Source of the DNA: Mya arenaria
Taxonomy: Eukaryota > Mollusca > Bivalvia > Myida > Myidae
Length of the DNA stretch: 64,000 bases
Assembly: GCF_026914265.1 (NCBI RefSeq)
Contig: NC_069125.1
Span: 68,609,046 to 68,673,045 of the forward strand
Direction: 5' to 3'
The notes below the pieces were generated by a model. It was not told where the DNA came from, did no database searches, and saw only the letters and a list, made by a program, of their open reading frames with translations. Below, piece after piece: positions 12,410 through 26,322 of the stretch. The stretch's first letter is position 1, and every line of letters begins with the position of its first letter. The translations under genes were made by a program, and so were the position numbers.

Positions 12410-13972
12410 TTAACACTAATCACGGCATTCATGCTTCATGGTTCAGAAATCGGGTTTGATCAATATCCAAAACGTTTTCTTTCAAAATCCAATTCTTTTG
12501 AATATAACCTCATTCATTCATTCATTCCACTACTGCATATTCGATAGCCATGAATACCTGTAACCCGACTAAAACTATCCAAATTGCTGTCGTTTCTTTT
12601 TCAATGATATTATGTTCCTGGAAAAGAAAAAAACAACAGCAGCATAATGTTTACGGAGAAGTTGTTTGTTTTGATACTGACACAATTAAATTTTAAAAAC
12701 TAAGAACGTACGAATCCGATACCAACTGTCTGTTTGAAGTGTATCAACTTAAAAGTATTTAGTCAAAATTCTAAATTATACCTCTTATACAATAATCATC
12801 TAAAATGTTTAAAAACATTTAACAGTCCGGAGCTAAAAAATGGTGTTCAATTTCTTTTTAACCCTTTACTTTACTTTAGAGTTTGTTTTATTGTGTGTAA
12901 GAAGATTAGCCTTCCACAAAGACAGGAATATTCAGACATACTTATGTCTTTGGAATAGATCCATGGGAATAAGTTGTCAAAACAACAATGAATAGGTCTT
13001 TAACCAACTATCGCCAATTGACGTACAAGCAAAAACAATGCAAGATGCCACACATATCACTTGAAGGAACTCATTATATGCTGTAAACAATGTATCCAAA
13101 ATGTGGCACACATTTGACGTTTTTGTAAGATACTCTACTAACAAGATTGGGAAAATGTGTTCCTTACATGAATTAAACAAACCTTTGTTCTGCCAGCTAA
13201 CCTTCGTGTTCACTCGCACGCACTCTGTCGTATCATTTTACAGTTTCGTCCAGATGTCTGGAAAGCAGACGAGAAAAGGAACTTAAAGTACAACCAGACA
13301 CAGTCAAACACACATTTCAATCGCTAATCCTAATCGCGTTAGTTTATAAGCTGGTATGACTAAGTTGAATGGTAAATCCATCACTGGAAGGAACATCACT
13401 TTATACCTGTAAAGATGCATGTTTCACGCATCTTTGGCAAAGGTATAGATTTGGGAATCAAAAACATTGTTCCGCTCCATTAACATTTATTAGGTGTATT
13501 TCAAACGGCTTTAAGTACTAAATGAAATATTTTCGCTTCGCCTGTGAAATTTAAAGCCTTTAGAATATTTAGAGTCAGTTCATGCATATTTACAAAGTTC
13601 TTTGAGATGTAAATAAAATCACACTAAGATTACGGTATGACACATTGCACTTTATATCACCATGTTATATAGTTAATTCCTGAATATTCTGAAAAGTATC
13701 ATGAATTAATTCGAACCAAGGACGTTTTTACAACTAACTTCATTAACATCCCATGATACCTCGGGACAGGTCTCGACGTCAAGTACGCGATTTACACAAG
13801 GCTGTCCTAACATGATCTATTATTTCAAGAATAGTAAGTTGAAAATTAAATCAAAGAAAAAACATTTGAATAAATATACATGTTGGATTGTATGCATTTC
13901 TGGTATAGTTTCGCATAGTTATTATGAATTAAAGTGCTAGCCATATGGTTAACCTCCCAATGCAGTATGTCC
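12410..13972. other. Upstream region of the minus-strand gene, no gene seen
   Basis: Holds a short (cattcatt)n run near 12510 and a small hairpin near 13412-13436 (aaagatgcat..acgcatcttt). Short open frames on both strands at 12977-13286 overlap each other and have no recognisable product. Confidence 0.45.
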
Positions 13973-14203
13973 GTGACGTCATGTTATGGTGATATGAGAG
14001 TCTGCGTGACGTCATGTTATGGTGAGATGAGAGTCTGCGTGACGTCATGTTATGGTGAGATGAGAGTCTGCGTGACGTCATGTTATAGTGAGATGAGAGT
14101 CTGCGTGACGTCATGTTATGGTGAGATGAGAATCTGCGTGACGTCATGTTATGGTGAGATGAGAGTCTCCGTGACGTCATGTTATGGTGAGATGAGAGTC
14201 TGT
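13973..14203. repeat. 33-bp minisatellite, 7 exact-length units, each with a CRE palindrome
   Basis: 231 bases equal 7 x 33. Every unit begins gtgacgtcatgttatggtga and carries the full 8-bp cAMP-response element TGACGTCA at 13974, 14007, 14040, 14073, 14106, 14139 and 14172. Units differ by only a few single bases. Because 33 is a multiple of three, both strands show open frames of about 120 codons; these are by-products. The array lies about 1.6 kb upstream of the minus-strand gene's TATA candidate. Confidence 0.95.
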
Positions 14204-16839
14204 TCACGTTTTTTATTAGATTATTTTCTTTGGCTCTTATATTGTAGTTATAATTTGCACGAGTTAAATAATTATTTTGTGGTCTTTCTACATTAAAACA
14301 GAGCATTATATATACTGGTTTGATCTTCTGCGATGTATATCTTGCATACCATTTTAGTTTGAGAAATAACTATTTATAAGCTATATTCTAAATAAAATTT
14401 TCAGAAATGGATGTTTATACAATGCTTAACTGGTCGCTGAATATTCGATTATCATATTTGTTTCACCATTTGCTTACCCAAAGAATAAAGGATGTAATTT
14501 TCTTTATAACTTGACTCATATAAATTATACGAGACTGTAAGTTTTCCGATTTATTTCCTTCTACATCTCGAAGCATATACGACAGTACATTTTATTTTTG
14601 TTTAGTAATAATTTCATTTCGTTTCACATCCTGGTTTGTACACAGATACATTCATTATGAATCTATATGAAATAATACTTTTAAGCAGTGAAACTGCTAA
14701 GATGAGCTATATCAGATTGCTGTCGTTGAATGACTGCATGATACATTTTAAGGATTGGCACAGTTAATGCAGCATGGTGCTCCAGCATGGTTAATTGTCT
14801 GTATCCGGGGGTTGAGTATTTTCAGCACTAAAAATTACTTTATCGTTATACATACTAATTTTACTTCATTCTTCACTCTTTTCACTCTTTGCCTCCGACG
14901 TGGCTCATGTTTTTACTTTTGAAAATATTAGTAAAAGTTGAGAAAACTGTGAGGTTTTGTGCAACAAGTTCTACCCCCAGTGACCTCGTGTTTCCCTGAC
15001 AACTCCAAGGTGGTTACCCCATCATTTACCATTTACTGATACAGCTATTTCGATGCATGCGATGTTAAAGGTGCAAGTTTGAACGTTCGTTTCCCCCACT
15101 AAGTGTCGTTAGGGTCCTCTAAACTTGGTTTTAAACCCTTAATTACTGGTATTGTCCCTGTAGTTCTCATTGAATTATTGTGTTAACCAAAAGAAATCTC
15201 AACGGTTTTCAACATAAACAAACCTAAAATGTCCCAGTATATGATAATGATCTAGTTTTGTGAATAATTACGTTAACAATCAATTGAGTTCAATTGTCCA
15301 CATAATTTACTGACATACCTCGTATTTCAAATGAAAAGAAATTATATACATACACACATGTCTCACTTTCTGCCTCAAAGTATTGAATTCGAACAAAGAA
15401 AACACTTACCTAAACGTGCAAGTTATCCTACACTTAAGATTTCCTCATAAAAGATGTCGCGCTGTAGCCGGCGTATTGGTATTCAAGTTAATAACATATA
15501 ACATATTGTAACCGCATACATTAGAAAATACATCAATAGTTAAAGCCAAAGTAACAATTCTTTTAATGGTAACACGCGGTTTCAGTATCACTATCCTTGA
15601 GACGAAGAGAGGTAACTCGACAATCGGCGATGTTTGTCTCTTGCTATGTATTAATTAGCTGTGATATTTAGGTTCACAATGCACATTCTCCATGTACACG
15701 CGAGAACAGTAGTGCGTGCTTTGTGCCAAATTAACTTCAATAACAAGCAGCTCCCGGACATTTTTCCTTACTTGAATAGTGTCATTTAATACTCTTACCT
15801 TAATGTTTAAGGGCGTGTTTTTGCTTGTTTTGGCGTTTATATTGTCATGTTGCATTAAAGGAATGAAAACTCCCTATATCAACAACGGCAGCACCACATA
15901 AGAAACCACCTAAAATAATTAATATATATTTGTCATTAAATATATATATCAGTACACTAAACTTTATGGTCAGGCGCTGAAATATTTGTTACACTATCTA
16001 ATCCTGACCTGCATGATCGTGAGTTGAAACTCACCATGATACAATTTTTGAATTTCAGACAAAACTGTTAAGGGCATGGACATTTACTTGCGACAATATT
16101 GATTCCATTGAAGACATTCTAAGCCTTGGTCTGCAAGATTTACCCCCTACAGTGAATAATCGCAGGAACTAATTTGATAAATCGTTCGGTAGCAGTCTTA
16201 TTGAACGTCAATATCGGTCAATGACAGGAGGCCAGCCTGACACAGACCGGCACTATCACAAAACAATCGCTTTCTTATTTTGAATTGGACTAAACAAGAC
16301 AATTCCTTAATACGGTTACATTGGAATATGTGCACATGAAAAAGTCCTTCATTATTGATAAATTATAAATTTTATCAAAGAAATGTACAATTTCGTTCTT
16401 TCACGTCATTTAGTAACTCTGATTTCGGTGATATTCACGTTTTGCCAACATTTAGGCGTTTTGATCAACGCATCTTAACTATGTGTGTGCTCACGGTTCA
16501 CCTAAGGGCACACTCAATGTAACCAAGGTCTGTCAGCTGCATTCTTGTTAAATGCCAGAGTCTAGTCGACGTTATAGTTCGAGATGATTACGTGATTAAC
16601 AAAAGCTTGGTGGCGCGATTTGGTTCGATGTATTGTTGGTTAGTTGGAAATTTAAGACTTGAGTAAAAATGGGGACGAGTATCTCATTTCTATACATGTC
16701 TTCCCCATTCAAAGCTCCGTTTACAGCCGGAAGATTATGCGTCTACAAATTGAATACTTTTGTCTTTATATAAAGGTCCGCCTCCAATCAACTTTGCCAG
16801 CTAGAGTACATGCATGCAACCATACTTAGCCTTCATGAA
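14204..16839. other. Intergenic stretch, no gene recognised
   Basis: AT-rich. Around 15005-15045 the sequence ccaaggtggttaccccatcatt resembles ccaaggcggtaaccccagcatt near 30765, so both may be fragments of one short interspersed repeat. A minus-strand frame at 15655-15855 has no recognisable product. Confidence 0.45.
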
Positions 16840-18780
16840 TGGAGCTCCGTCATGTGTGTGTGTGCGTGCGTGCGTCCGTGCGTGCGTGCGTGCGAGCGTG
16901 CGTGCGTCCGTGCGTCCGTGCGTGCATGTGTACGTGCCTGCGTGTGTATGTGTGCGTGTAATGACTTCTATAATGGCAGCTCTGTCAGATGGATGTGTGT
17001 GTATATGTGGCGTACGTGTAATGACTTCTATAAGGGTAGCTCTGTAAGATGAATGTGTGTTTGTATGTGTGCGTACGTGTAACTACTTCTATAAGGGTAG
17101 CTCTGTAAGATGAATGTGTGTGTATATGTGTGCGGCGTACGTGTAATGACTTCTATAAGGGTAGACTGTAAGATGAATGTGTGTGTATATGTGTACGAAC
17201 GTGTAATGACTTCTATAAAGGTAGCTTTGTCAGATGGATGTGTGTGTATATACATATGTGTGTGTGTGCGTGTGTGTGTGTGCGTGTGTGTGTGCGTGTG
17301 TGTGTAATGACTTCTATGAAGGTAGCTCTGTCAGATGAATGTGTGTGTGTATAATCTGTGCGTACGTGTACTAACTTCTACAAAGAAAGCTCTGTCAGAT
17401 GAATGTGTGTGTATATATGTGTGCGTACGTGTAATGACTTCTACAAAGGCAGCAATGTCAGATAAATGTGAGTGTGTATATGTGTACGAACATGGAATGA
17501 CTTCTATAAAGACAGCTCTGCCATATGAATGTGTATGTGTATATGTGTGCGTACATGTAATGACTTCTATAAAGGCAGATCTGTCAGATAAATGTGAGTG
17601 TGTATATGTGTACGAACATGTGATGACTTCTATAAAGACACCTCTGTCAGATGAATGTGTGTGTGTTTATGTGTGCGTTTGTTATGACTTCTATAAAGGC
17701 AGATATGTCAGATAAATGTGTGAGTATATGTGTGCGTACGTGTAATGACTTCTATAAAGGTAGCTCTGTCAGATAAGTGTGTGTGTGTGTATATGTGTGC
17801 GTACGTGTGATGACTTCTACAAAGGTAGCTATGTCAGATAAATGTGTGTGTATATGTGTGCGTACTTGTGATGACTTCTATGAAGGCAGCTATGTCAGAT
17901 AAATGTGAGTGTGTATATGTGTGCGTACTTGTGATGACTTCTATGAAAGCAGCTATGTCAGATAAATGTGAGTGTGTATATGTGTGCGTACGTGTAATGA
18001 CTTCTATAAAGTCAGCTATGTCAGATAAATGTGAGTGTGTATATGTGTGCGTACGTGTAATGACTTCTATGAAGGCAGCTATGTCAGATAAATGTGTGTG
18101 TGTGTATATGTGTGCGTACGTGTAATGACTTCTATAAAGGCAGATCTGTCAGATAAATGTGTGTGTGTGTATGTGTGCGTACGGGTAATGACTTTTATAA
18201 AGGCAGCTATGTCAGATAAATGTGAGTGTGTATATGTGTGCGTACGTGTAATGAGTTCTATAAAGGCAGCTCTGTCAGATAAATGTGTGTGTGTGTATAT
18301 GTGTGCGTACGTGTAATGACTTCTATAAAGGCAGATCTGTCAGATAAATGTGAGTGTGTATATGTGTGCGTTCATGTAATGACTTCTATAAAGGCAGCTA
18401 TGTCAGATAAATGTGTATGTATATGTGTGCGTTCGTGTAATGAATTTTATAAAGGCAGCTCTGTCAGATAAATGTGTGTGTGTGTGTGTGTATATGTGTG
18501 CGTACGTGTAATAACTTCTATAAGACAGATCTGTCAGATTGATGTGTGCTTAGCTGCCCTCAACAAGAAAAGCTCTGTTAGAAAGACGAGTGTGTGCGTG
18601 CGTGCGTGCATGTGTGGATCTGTGTGCGTGTGTGTGCGCGTGTGTGCGTGTGTGCGTGTGCGTTCACCGTTCTGTCCGATGGAAATATGTATGATGCACT
18701 TGAGCTCTGATAGATGAATGTGTATATGATTTGTAACTGCGATTCTTTCAATAAGGGAAGCTTTATCAGATAAGTGTGTG
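16840..18780. repeat. GT-rich satellite with ~63-bp units
   Basis: Begins with a TGCG/TGTG run (16852-16960) and continues as about 27 units containing cgtgtaatgacttctataaa, then ggcagctctgtcagataaat, then a variable GTGTGTGTATA tract. The period is about 63 bases with small changes in the GT tract. The Cys/Val-rich open frames across it are by-products. Confidence 0.93.
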
Positions 18781-19059
18781 TGTATGTTGCCTTAATGAAG
18801 TGAAGCTCTTCTCGCTGTGTTTTCTCTGGCGGTTCTAAGGTGTTAATCTGTGATATAAATTTGATACACGATTTCAATTAAAGTTTGGTTGAATACGTGT
18901 GTTTTAATATGCTTCTTGTTTATTGTCTTTTGATACGTGTACAATTTGACTAGATCAGAGTCTAGTAGCTCTTATGGTCTGTCCACGTAATTTCAATAGA
19001 ACAGTTTTACCACTGTACTGGCATTTATTCCCTAGATGTCTAGAAAGTTCTGCCTTGTG

Positions 19060-22000
19060 GACATTTCCCCTCTAAGACACACATTGTCAGGACATTTCTC
19101 CCACAGAACGTAATGCGAACATTTCTCCTCTATATAGCACACACTGTCCGGTCACTTTTCCCAAGAACGTTGTGCGGACATTTCTCCCCTTAATAGCACA
19201 CACTGTCCGGACATTTTTCCCCAGAACGTTGTGCGGACATTTCTCCCTCTATAGAATGCACACTGTCCGGACATTTCTCCCCAGAACGTTTAGCGGACAT
19301 TTCTTCCTCTATAGAATGCACACTTTCCGGACATTTCTCACCAGAACGTGCTCCCGCACACTGTCCGGACATTTCTCACCAGTACGTGCTCCCGCACACT
19401 GTCCGGACTTTCTCCCCAGAACGTTGAGCGGACATTTCTCTCTGTAAAGAACGCACACTGTTCGGACATTTCTCCCCAGAACGTGCTCCCGCAAACTGTT
19501 CGGACATTTCTCCCAAGACGTTGTGCGGACATCCCCCCTTATTGGACACAAACTGTTCGGACATTTCTCTATATAGCACACACTGTACGGACATTTCCCC
19601 CACAGAACGTTGTGCGGATATATCTCCCTCTATATAGCACGCACTGTCAAGAAATTTCTAGCACAGAACCCTGTCCGGACATTTTTACCCAGAACGGTGT
19701 GCGAACATTTCTCCCCTATATAGCACACACTGTCCGGTCATTTTTACCCAGAACGTTGTGCGGACATTTCTCCCTCTATAGAACGCACACTGTCCGGACA
19801 TTTCTCCCTCTATATAGCACACACTGTCCGGTCATTTCTCCCACAGAACGTTGTGCGGACATTTCTCCCCTTAATAGCACACACTGTCCGGACATTTTTC
19901 CCCAGAACGTTGTGCGGACATTTCTCCCTCTATAGAATGCACACTGTCCGGACATTTCTCCCCAGAACGTTTAGGGGACATTTTCCATCTATTGAATGCA
20001 CACAGTTCGGACATTTCTCCCCAGAACGTTTAGCGGACATTTCTTCCTCTATAGAATGCACACTGTCCGGACATTTCTCACCAGAACGTGCTCCCGCACA
20101 CTGTCCGGACATTTCTCACCAGTACGTGCTCCCGCACACTGTCCGGACTTTCTCCCCAGAACGTTTAGCGGACATTTCTCCCTCTATATAGCACGCACTG
20201 TACGGACATTTCTCCCACAGAACGTTGTGCGGATATATCTCCCTCTATATAGCACGCACTGTCAAGAAATTTCTAGCACAGAACAGTGTGCGGACATTTC
20301 TCACAAAGAACGTTGTGCGAACATTTCTCCCCTATATAGCACACACTGTCCGGTCATTTTACCCAGAACGGTGTGCGGACATTTCTCCCCTATATAGCAC
20401 ACGCTGTCCGGTCATTTTACCCAGAACGGTGTGCGGACATTTCTCCCCTATATAGCACACGCTGTCCGGTCATTTTAACGCAGAACGGTGTGCGGACATT
20501 TCTCCCTCTATATAGCACACACTGTCCGGACATTTTTACCCAGAACGTTGTGCGAATATTTCTCCCCTATATAGCACACACTGTCCGGTCATTTTTACAC
20601 AGAACGGTGTGCGGACATTTCTCCCTCTATATAGCACACACTGTCCGGACATTTTTACCCAGAACGGTGTGCGAACATTTCTCCCCTATATAGCACACAC
20701 TGTCCGGTCATTTTTACCCAGAACGGTGTGCGGACATTTCTCCCTCTATATAGCACACACTGTCCGTACATTTCTCCCCAGAACGTGCTCCGGCACACTG
20801 TTCGGACATTTCTCCACAGAACGTTTAGAGGACATTTCTCCATTTATAGAATGCACACTGTTCGGACTTTTCTCCCCAGAACGTATAGCGGACATTTCTC
20901 CCTCTATAGAATGCACACTGTCCGGACATTTCTCCCCAGAACGTTGTGCGGGCATTTCTCCCCTTAATAGCACACACTGTCCGTACATTTCTCCCCAGAA
21001 CGTGCTCCCGCACACTGTTCGGACATTTCTCCTCAGAACGTTTAGTGGACATTTCTCCCTCTATAGAATGCACACTGTCCGGACATTTCTCCCGAGAACG
21101 TTAAGCGGACATTTCTTCCTCTATAAAATGCAATCAGTCCGAACATTTCTCCCCAGAACGTGCTCCCGCACACTGTCCGGACTTTTCTCCCCAGAACGTG
21201 CTCCCGCACACTGTCCGGACTTTTCTCCCCAGAACGTGCTCCCGCACACTGTTCGGACATTTTTCCCCAGAACGTTTAGCGGACATTTTTCCCTCTATAG
21301 AATGAAAACTGTTCGGACATTTCTCTCACAATCCGTTTAGCGGACATTTCGTCCTCTATATAGCACAGAACAGTGTGCGGACATTTCTCCCACAGAACGT
21401 TTAGCGGACATTTCTTCCTCTATAGAATGCACACTGTCCGGACATTTCTCCCCAGAACGTTGTGTGGACATTTCTTTCTCTATAGAATGCACACTATTCG
21501 GACATTTCTCCCACAGAACGTTGTGCGGACGGACATTTCTCCCTCTATAGAATGCACACTGTCCGGACATTTCTCCTACAGAACGTTGTGCGAACATTTC
21601 TCCCCCTATAGAATGCACACTGTCCGGACATTTCTCCCCAGAACGTGCTCCCGCACACTGTCCGGACATTTCGCGCCAGAACGTTGTGCGGACATTTCTC
21701 CCTCTATAGAATGCACACTGTTCGGACATTTCTCCCCAGAACGTTTAGCGGAAATTTTTCAATCTATAAAATGAACACTGTCCGGACATTTATCACCAAA
21801 TCGTTTAGAAGACATTTCTCCATCTACAGAATGAACAATGTCCGGACATTTCTCCCCATAACGTGCTCCTGCATACTGTCCGGACATTTCTCCCCAGAAC
21901 GTTGTGCGGACATTCCATCCTCTATATAGCACACACTGTCCGGACATTTCTCCCCAGAACGTTTTGCGAACATTTCCCCCTCTATAGGATGCACACTGTC

Positions 22001-22910
22001 CGGATATTTCTCCCTCTATATAGCACACACTGTCCGGACATTTCTCCCCCTATATAGCGCACACTGTCCGGACATTTCTCCCTCTATTTATCACACACTG
22101 TCCGGACATTTCTCCCCAGACCGTTGTGCGGACATTTCTCCCTCTATAGAATGCACACTGTCCGAACATTTCTTCCCAGAACATGCCTCCGCACACTGTT
22201 CGGACAATTCTTCCCAGAACGTGCCTCCGCACACTGTACGGACATTTCTCCCCAGAACGTGCCTCCGCACAATGTTCGGACATTTCTCCACAGAACGTTT
22301 AGCGGACATTTCTCTCTGTAAAGAACGCACACTGTTCGGACATTTCTCCCCAGAACGTGCTCCCGCAAACTGTTCGGACATTTCTCCCAAGACGTTGTGC
22401 GGACATCCCCCCTTATTGGACACAAACTGTTCGGACATTTCTCCCACAGAACTTTGTGCTAACATCCCCACCCCAAATTAAACATACACTGTTCGGACAT
22501 TTCTCCCCAGACCGTTGTGCGGACATCCCCCCTAATTGGACACATACTGTTCGGACATTTCTCCCACAGAACTTTGTGCGGACTTACCCCACCCCCAATC
22601 GAACACATATTGTTCGGACATTTCTCCCACAGAATGCTGTGCGGAAATTTTCCCCACAGAACACTGCGCTGATACCCCTCCCCCCCCCCCTTCGAACACA
22701 CACTTTCCGGTAATTTCTCCGCTAGAGCACACCTCGTTCAGAAACTTCTCCCCTAGAACCCTGTGAAGACACTTCTTCGCTAGAACACACGTTGCCATGA
22801 CATTTCTTCCTATATAGAACGCACACTGTTCGGACATTTCTCCCACAGAACGTTGTGTGGATATTTCTACCCTAGAAAACACACTGTCCGACATTTCTCC
22901 CACAAAACAA
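19060..22910. repeat. 3.85-kb satellite built on GTCCGGAC / GTGCGGAC half-units
   Basis: Roughly 30-base half-units alternate: cactgtccggacatttctcc followed by ccagaacgtt, and gtgcggacatttctccctct followed by atagaatgca. Variants carry atagcacaca or cagaacgtgctcccgcaca. Blocks are themselves duplicated: a stretch near 19170-19400 recurs near 19860-20140, and one near 19440-19550 recurs near 22310-22430. The array decays at its right end (22450-22910). The His/Arg/Thr-rich open frames in several frames are by-products. Confidence 0.93.
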
Positions 22911-23405
22911 CAATTTTTCAAACCTTCTTATATCATGAAGACAAAACACGCCTGATTTGTGGCAATCAGTAAAAGTTGTACTAAGGGTGAGATATCATTA
23001 AACGTTACAAAAGCATTATTTTTTAAATGATGGTTTCAAATGTTCCAACCAATAATCTTATCCTTTGAAGCATTGTATTCGATTACGATTCGGTACTGAT
23101 CCTGAACAAAATCGTTCTAATTCCAGCTATAGGGATGCCCTTTGACACATGAGCAATCAGTGTAGATTAAGATCAGTTTTAACTACTTGCACTTACTTCC
23201 AAATACTTACAAATATTATCTCATGTTCAGATTTGTTTCTGTCATATCAGGTACAAAATTATGCTATATTATTGCGAAAAATAAGACTTCTTCGTTATGG
23301 TAACGGGTACCTGTTCTGTTTCCCGCGTATTTCCGACTGGTTTACGTCGTATCGTAGTAAAAAGACCATGTATAATGTATGGCAGTTGGTACACCATTTG
23401 GTTCT
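22911..23405. other. Short spacer between satellite and dispersed repeat
   Basis: No gene or clear repeat recognised. A plus-strand frame at 23149-23439 runs into the neighbouring repeat and has no recognisable domain. Confidence 0.4.
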
Positions 23406-24610
23406 GAGATATAGAGGATATTTGTTTATTTCAGTGTAAGATCGTATTTTATTTCACGATTGTCATAGAAAAACATATTGTCACGAGTGGAGAAGCCACG
23501 AGTGAAAATGTAGTTTTTTTATGATCACGAGTGAAATTAAATACGATCTTACACTGAAATAAACAAATTTTCTGTTTCTTTAGTGCTTATTTTCGGAGTT
23601 TTATTAGTTTTTTTATTTATTTCTGAATTACCCCATTTTTAAAAAAAACAAACGGTTTTTACGCCGCTACCCGTGGTGTGCCCCTAATGCAAAATTATAG
23701 CTGTCAACTTTTCTATGTTCGGTTCGCTGAGAAATAGTTCTCTGCTATTCATTCTTATAGTTTATTATTCGCTCGTTTTTAGTGCAAAGCTTTTATGAAC
23801 AGTAATCAATAAAGTTTTATAAGTGCACATATGTTCCAAAAAATAATGAAAACCCTTTTATTTTAAGTGGGTCATGAATACATAACCAGATTACTACGCC
23901 GCTATTTAATGAATGAAAATTTGGAAGGTCAAATGTGTTAGCAAAACAAATGCGGATACTCATTGGATTTGTAAACATTCTTCTTAGTTTAAGACTGCAT
24001 GTGTTTCATAGTAAATTAATATTCAGTCATCTTACTGTCAGAGACCAGTCTGTTTCGCTTGAAAACAGGTTTGTTTTCCAGATAAAAAGTGAATGCCACG
24101 CTAGTTTGTTGACAAATATTGAGGTGTGGGTGGGGTAAAAAATAAAGGATTATCTGTAAATTGTTGTGTGAATTTTCCGGGAAACTCACTTTACGTACTA
24201 CAACGGCAAACAGCTCAAGATACACTTGAACGATAATATAAAATTCTATTTATGTTCGAACAGTTGTTTTTGTCTGTAATTTGTTTTGTATGAAAGCAAA
24301 TGTTCGAACATTCAGCTTCAAAGATCAAGAAAATGTTTGAAAAACGGGATAACCGGTAATAAACGGAAAGTTGTTATATTCCAAATATAGATTTACTAGT
24401 ATTTAAAATTATAAAACATTTCTTTAATTTTTAAACATTTACTGGTTCAAAGTCCAGTGTTCTGTTTTGATCAAGGCAAAAGGAATTTAAAAGTAGTTCT
24501 GAAAGTTGATATTTTCACTCCTTATTTTGCTGTGAAAATATCATTTTCACTGTTGTTATTTCACTGTTAAAACCCAATATTTCATCGAAAAGCATGAAAG
24601 AAATAGGTTT
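23406..24610 (+). repeat. Dispersed ~1.2-kb repeat, copy 2
   Basis: Same family as 2415-3520 in the opposite orientation. Unlike copy 1, its left end is folded: about 23424-23496 and 23504-23568 are inverted repeats of each other (cagtgtaagatcgtatttta facing aaatacgatcttacactga), forming a terminal hairpin. Non-coding. Confidence 0.8.
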
Positions 24611-26318
24611 TAAAACACTAATTTTATTTTCTTCTTTCTTAAAACTACGAAATTTATTTTTATTTTTATTTGGTTTTTGCAATATTTAGGTAGGGCGCTG
24701 CAGTAAATCTAAAGATATAAAAACTCTGGCCTTACCTGACTTATACAGAATAGAGGCTTCATGGCTTGAGATCTGTATTTGGTTGGCGAGAACTGGTGAT
24801 ATGACAACTTGGTAGACAGTGAACGACAACGGCGGGCGGGTTGGTTTTGGGATTACTCCGTCCATATATATTGACGGATGATGTTTTTTTGTTTGTTTTT
24901 AAAAAAACAACTCATACAATGTGATACTGCTCACAAAAAAGGAAAATGTGCAGGTAACCGTACACACATCGTTAACTTATTCGTACGATTATGTTGTCTG
25001 TTACGCGTCTCATGCACCATTCTGTACAATATGTACGATTGAGGTGCTAGGTAAACGTGACAACACCTTGGACGCTAAGATTGTATAGAGATACAATTAT
25101 CGTTTCAATCGCCCGACAAAAAGTGAGAAAAACGCAATATATTCACCTTATGACATGTCTTCTATACGTGCTGAAAACACTTCACCAATCTCGTTAATAT
25201 CACATTGCAACGTTCTCTTCATTTCCTCATGCATTATTGAAAATCTTAAGATATGGGTTTGGAGCAAATGTGACAAGTGTTTTAACACGTTTAACGTCAT
25301 ATACTACTGAAAATAGTATTTACTATTACAACTTCTGAATATGTTTAGCAGTACTCGTGTAGTCATCGGAAAATAGAGTAATTAATTACAGAAATCACAA
25401 TGGTTGCTTTCCAGCGTGATACAGGATCCCGAAAGAAAAAGATGCGTCAGTTGAACCAGCTTTCTTCTGCCTTAGGAGTAGACGATACTAACCTCCTTGT
25501 CTAAGTGTTCAAAGATATTTTATAGACAATGTTATTGATGTTCCAAATATTGACATATAGGTATAAATATCATTTTTATATCAATATATTGTATAAGATT
25601 ACGTTTACTCGCGATGTAACAACACTTCTATACCCTAAAGAAGGTTTATTTTACTTATACTATTAAGTAGAATAACGTGAACGCCGTTCCCTGGATCGTT
25701 CACTAGAGAAACGTTATCCAATAGTCATTTGAGATTTGCGTCAAATGAGATATTTTTCTTACAAATGACAACATATGTACAGTTTTAAAGCGTTCATGTA
25801 CCGTTCGCTGGGAGATCGCCGATACTAATCATCGATCTCACTCGGCCATCGCAGTCAATCAAAATATTTTTGTTTTAATTATGAAATAAAAAAAAGTCTT
25901 CTTTTCTAACAAATTGAAAGTGAAGTGTAATAAACAGCACATTCTCATGTCGTTATTATCTTTTAAATAACCAAAATCACCCCTAATGAAAATTAATTGC
26001 TAAAGATAGTAAAGTAGGTAAAACAATGAACGAAATCATATTCGGCAATATAGTTTAACTTATACATGATACCAATGCGAAGCTCTAGCATAGAATGAGT
26101 CGTGTATGCAGAGCTAGATTTGTTATCACTTTGGTTAGCGTCTTGAGTCGCCTTGGAAACTGTAACGACACCTTTGAATCGCATCTTTAAACATGTTGCT
26201 AGGATATGCCTTGTTAACATTTTACATAATAAAAAGGTCTCAATTAGCCGCTAGTGATTGGCTTTATATTAGTAAAAACATATAAGTATATTTCTTACAT
26301 GAAATTGGAACTACTATC
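24611..26318. other. Region upstream of the NIT-guanylate cyclase gene
   Basis: AT-rich, no gene recognised. It should include the promoter and 5' UTR of the cyclase gene whose predicted start is 26319; no convincing TATA element was picked out. Confidence 0.4.
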
Positions 26319-26322
26319 ATGA
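26299..26322 (+). promoter_or_regulatory. Short upstream ORF overlapping the predicted cyclase start
   Basis: ATG at 26299 opens a 7-codon frame whose TGA (26320-26322) overlaps the predicted main ATG (26319-26321) as ATGA. If the transcript starts upstream of it, this could limit or couple translation of the cyclase. It depends on exon 1 being right. Confidence 0.4.

Noticed and set aside
13973-14203. CRISPR-like regular repeats
   Set aside because: Units are head-to-tail without unique spacers, and the surroundings are a eukaryotic genome; the same holds for the other arrays.
19348-19935. Long open frames rich in His/Arg/Thr across 19172-22766 on both strands
   Set aside because: They fall in a satellite, occur in several frames at once, and their sequence only restates the repeat unit; no start context, domain or splice structure.
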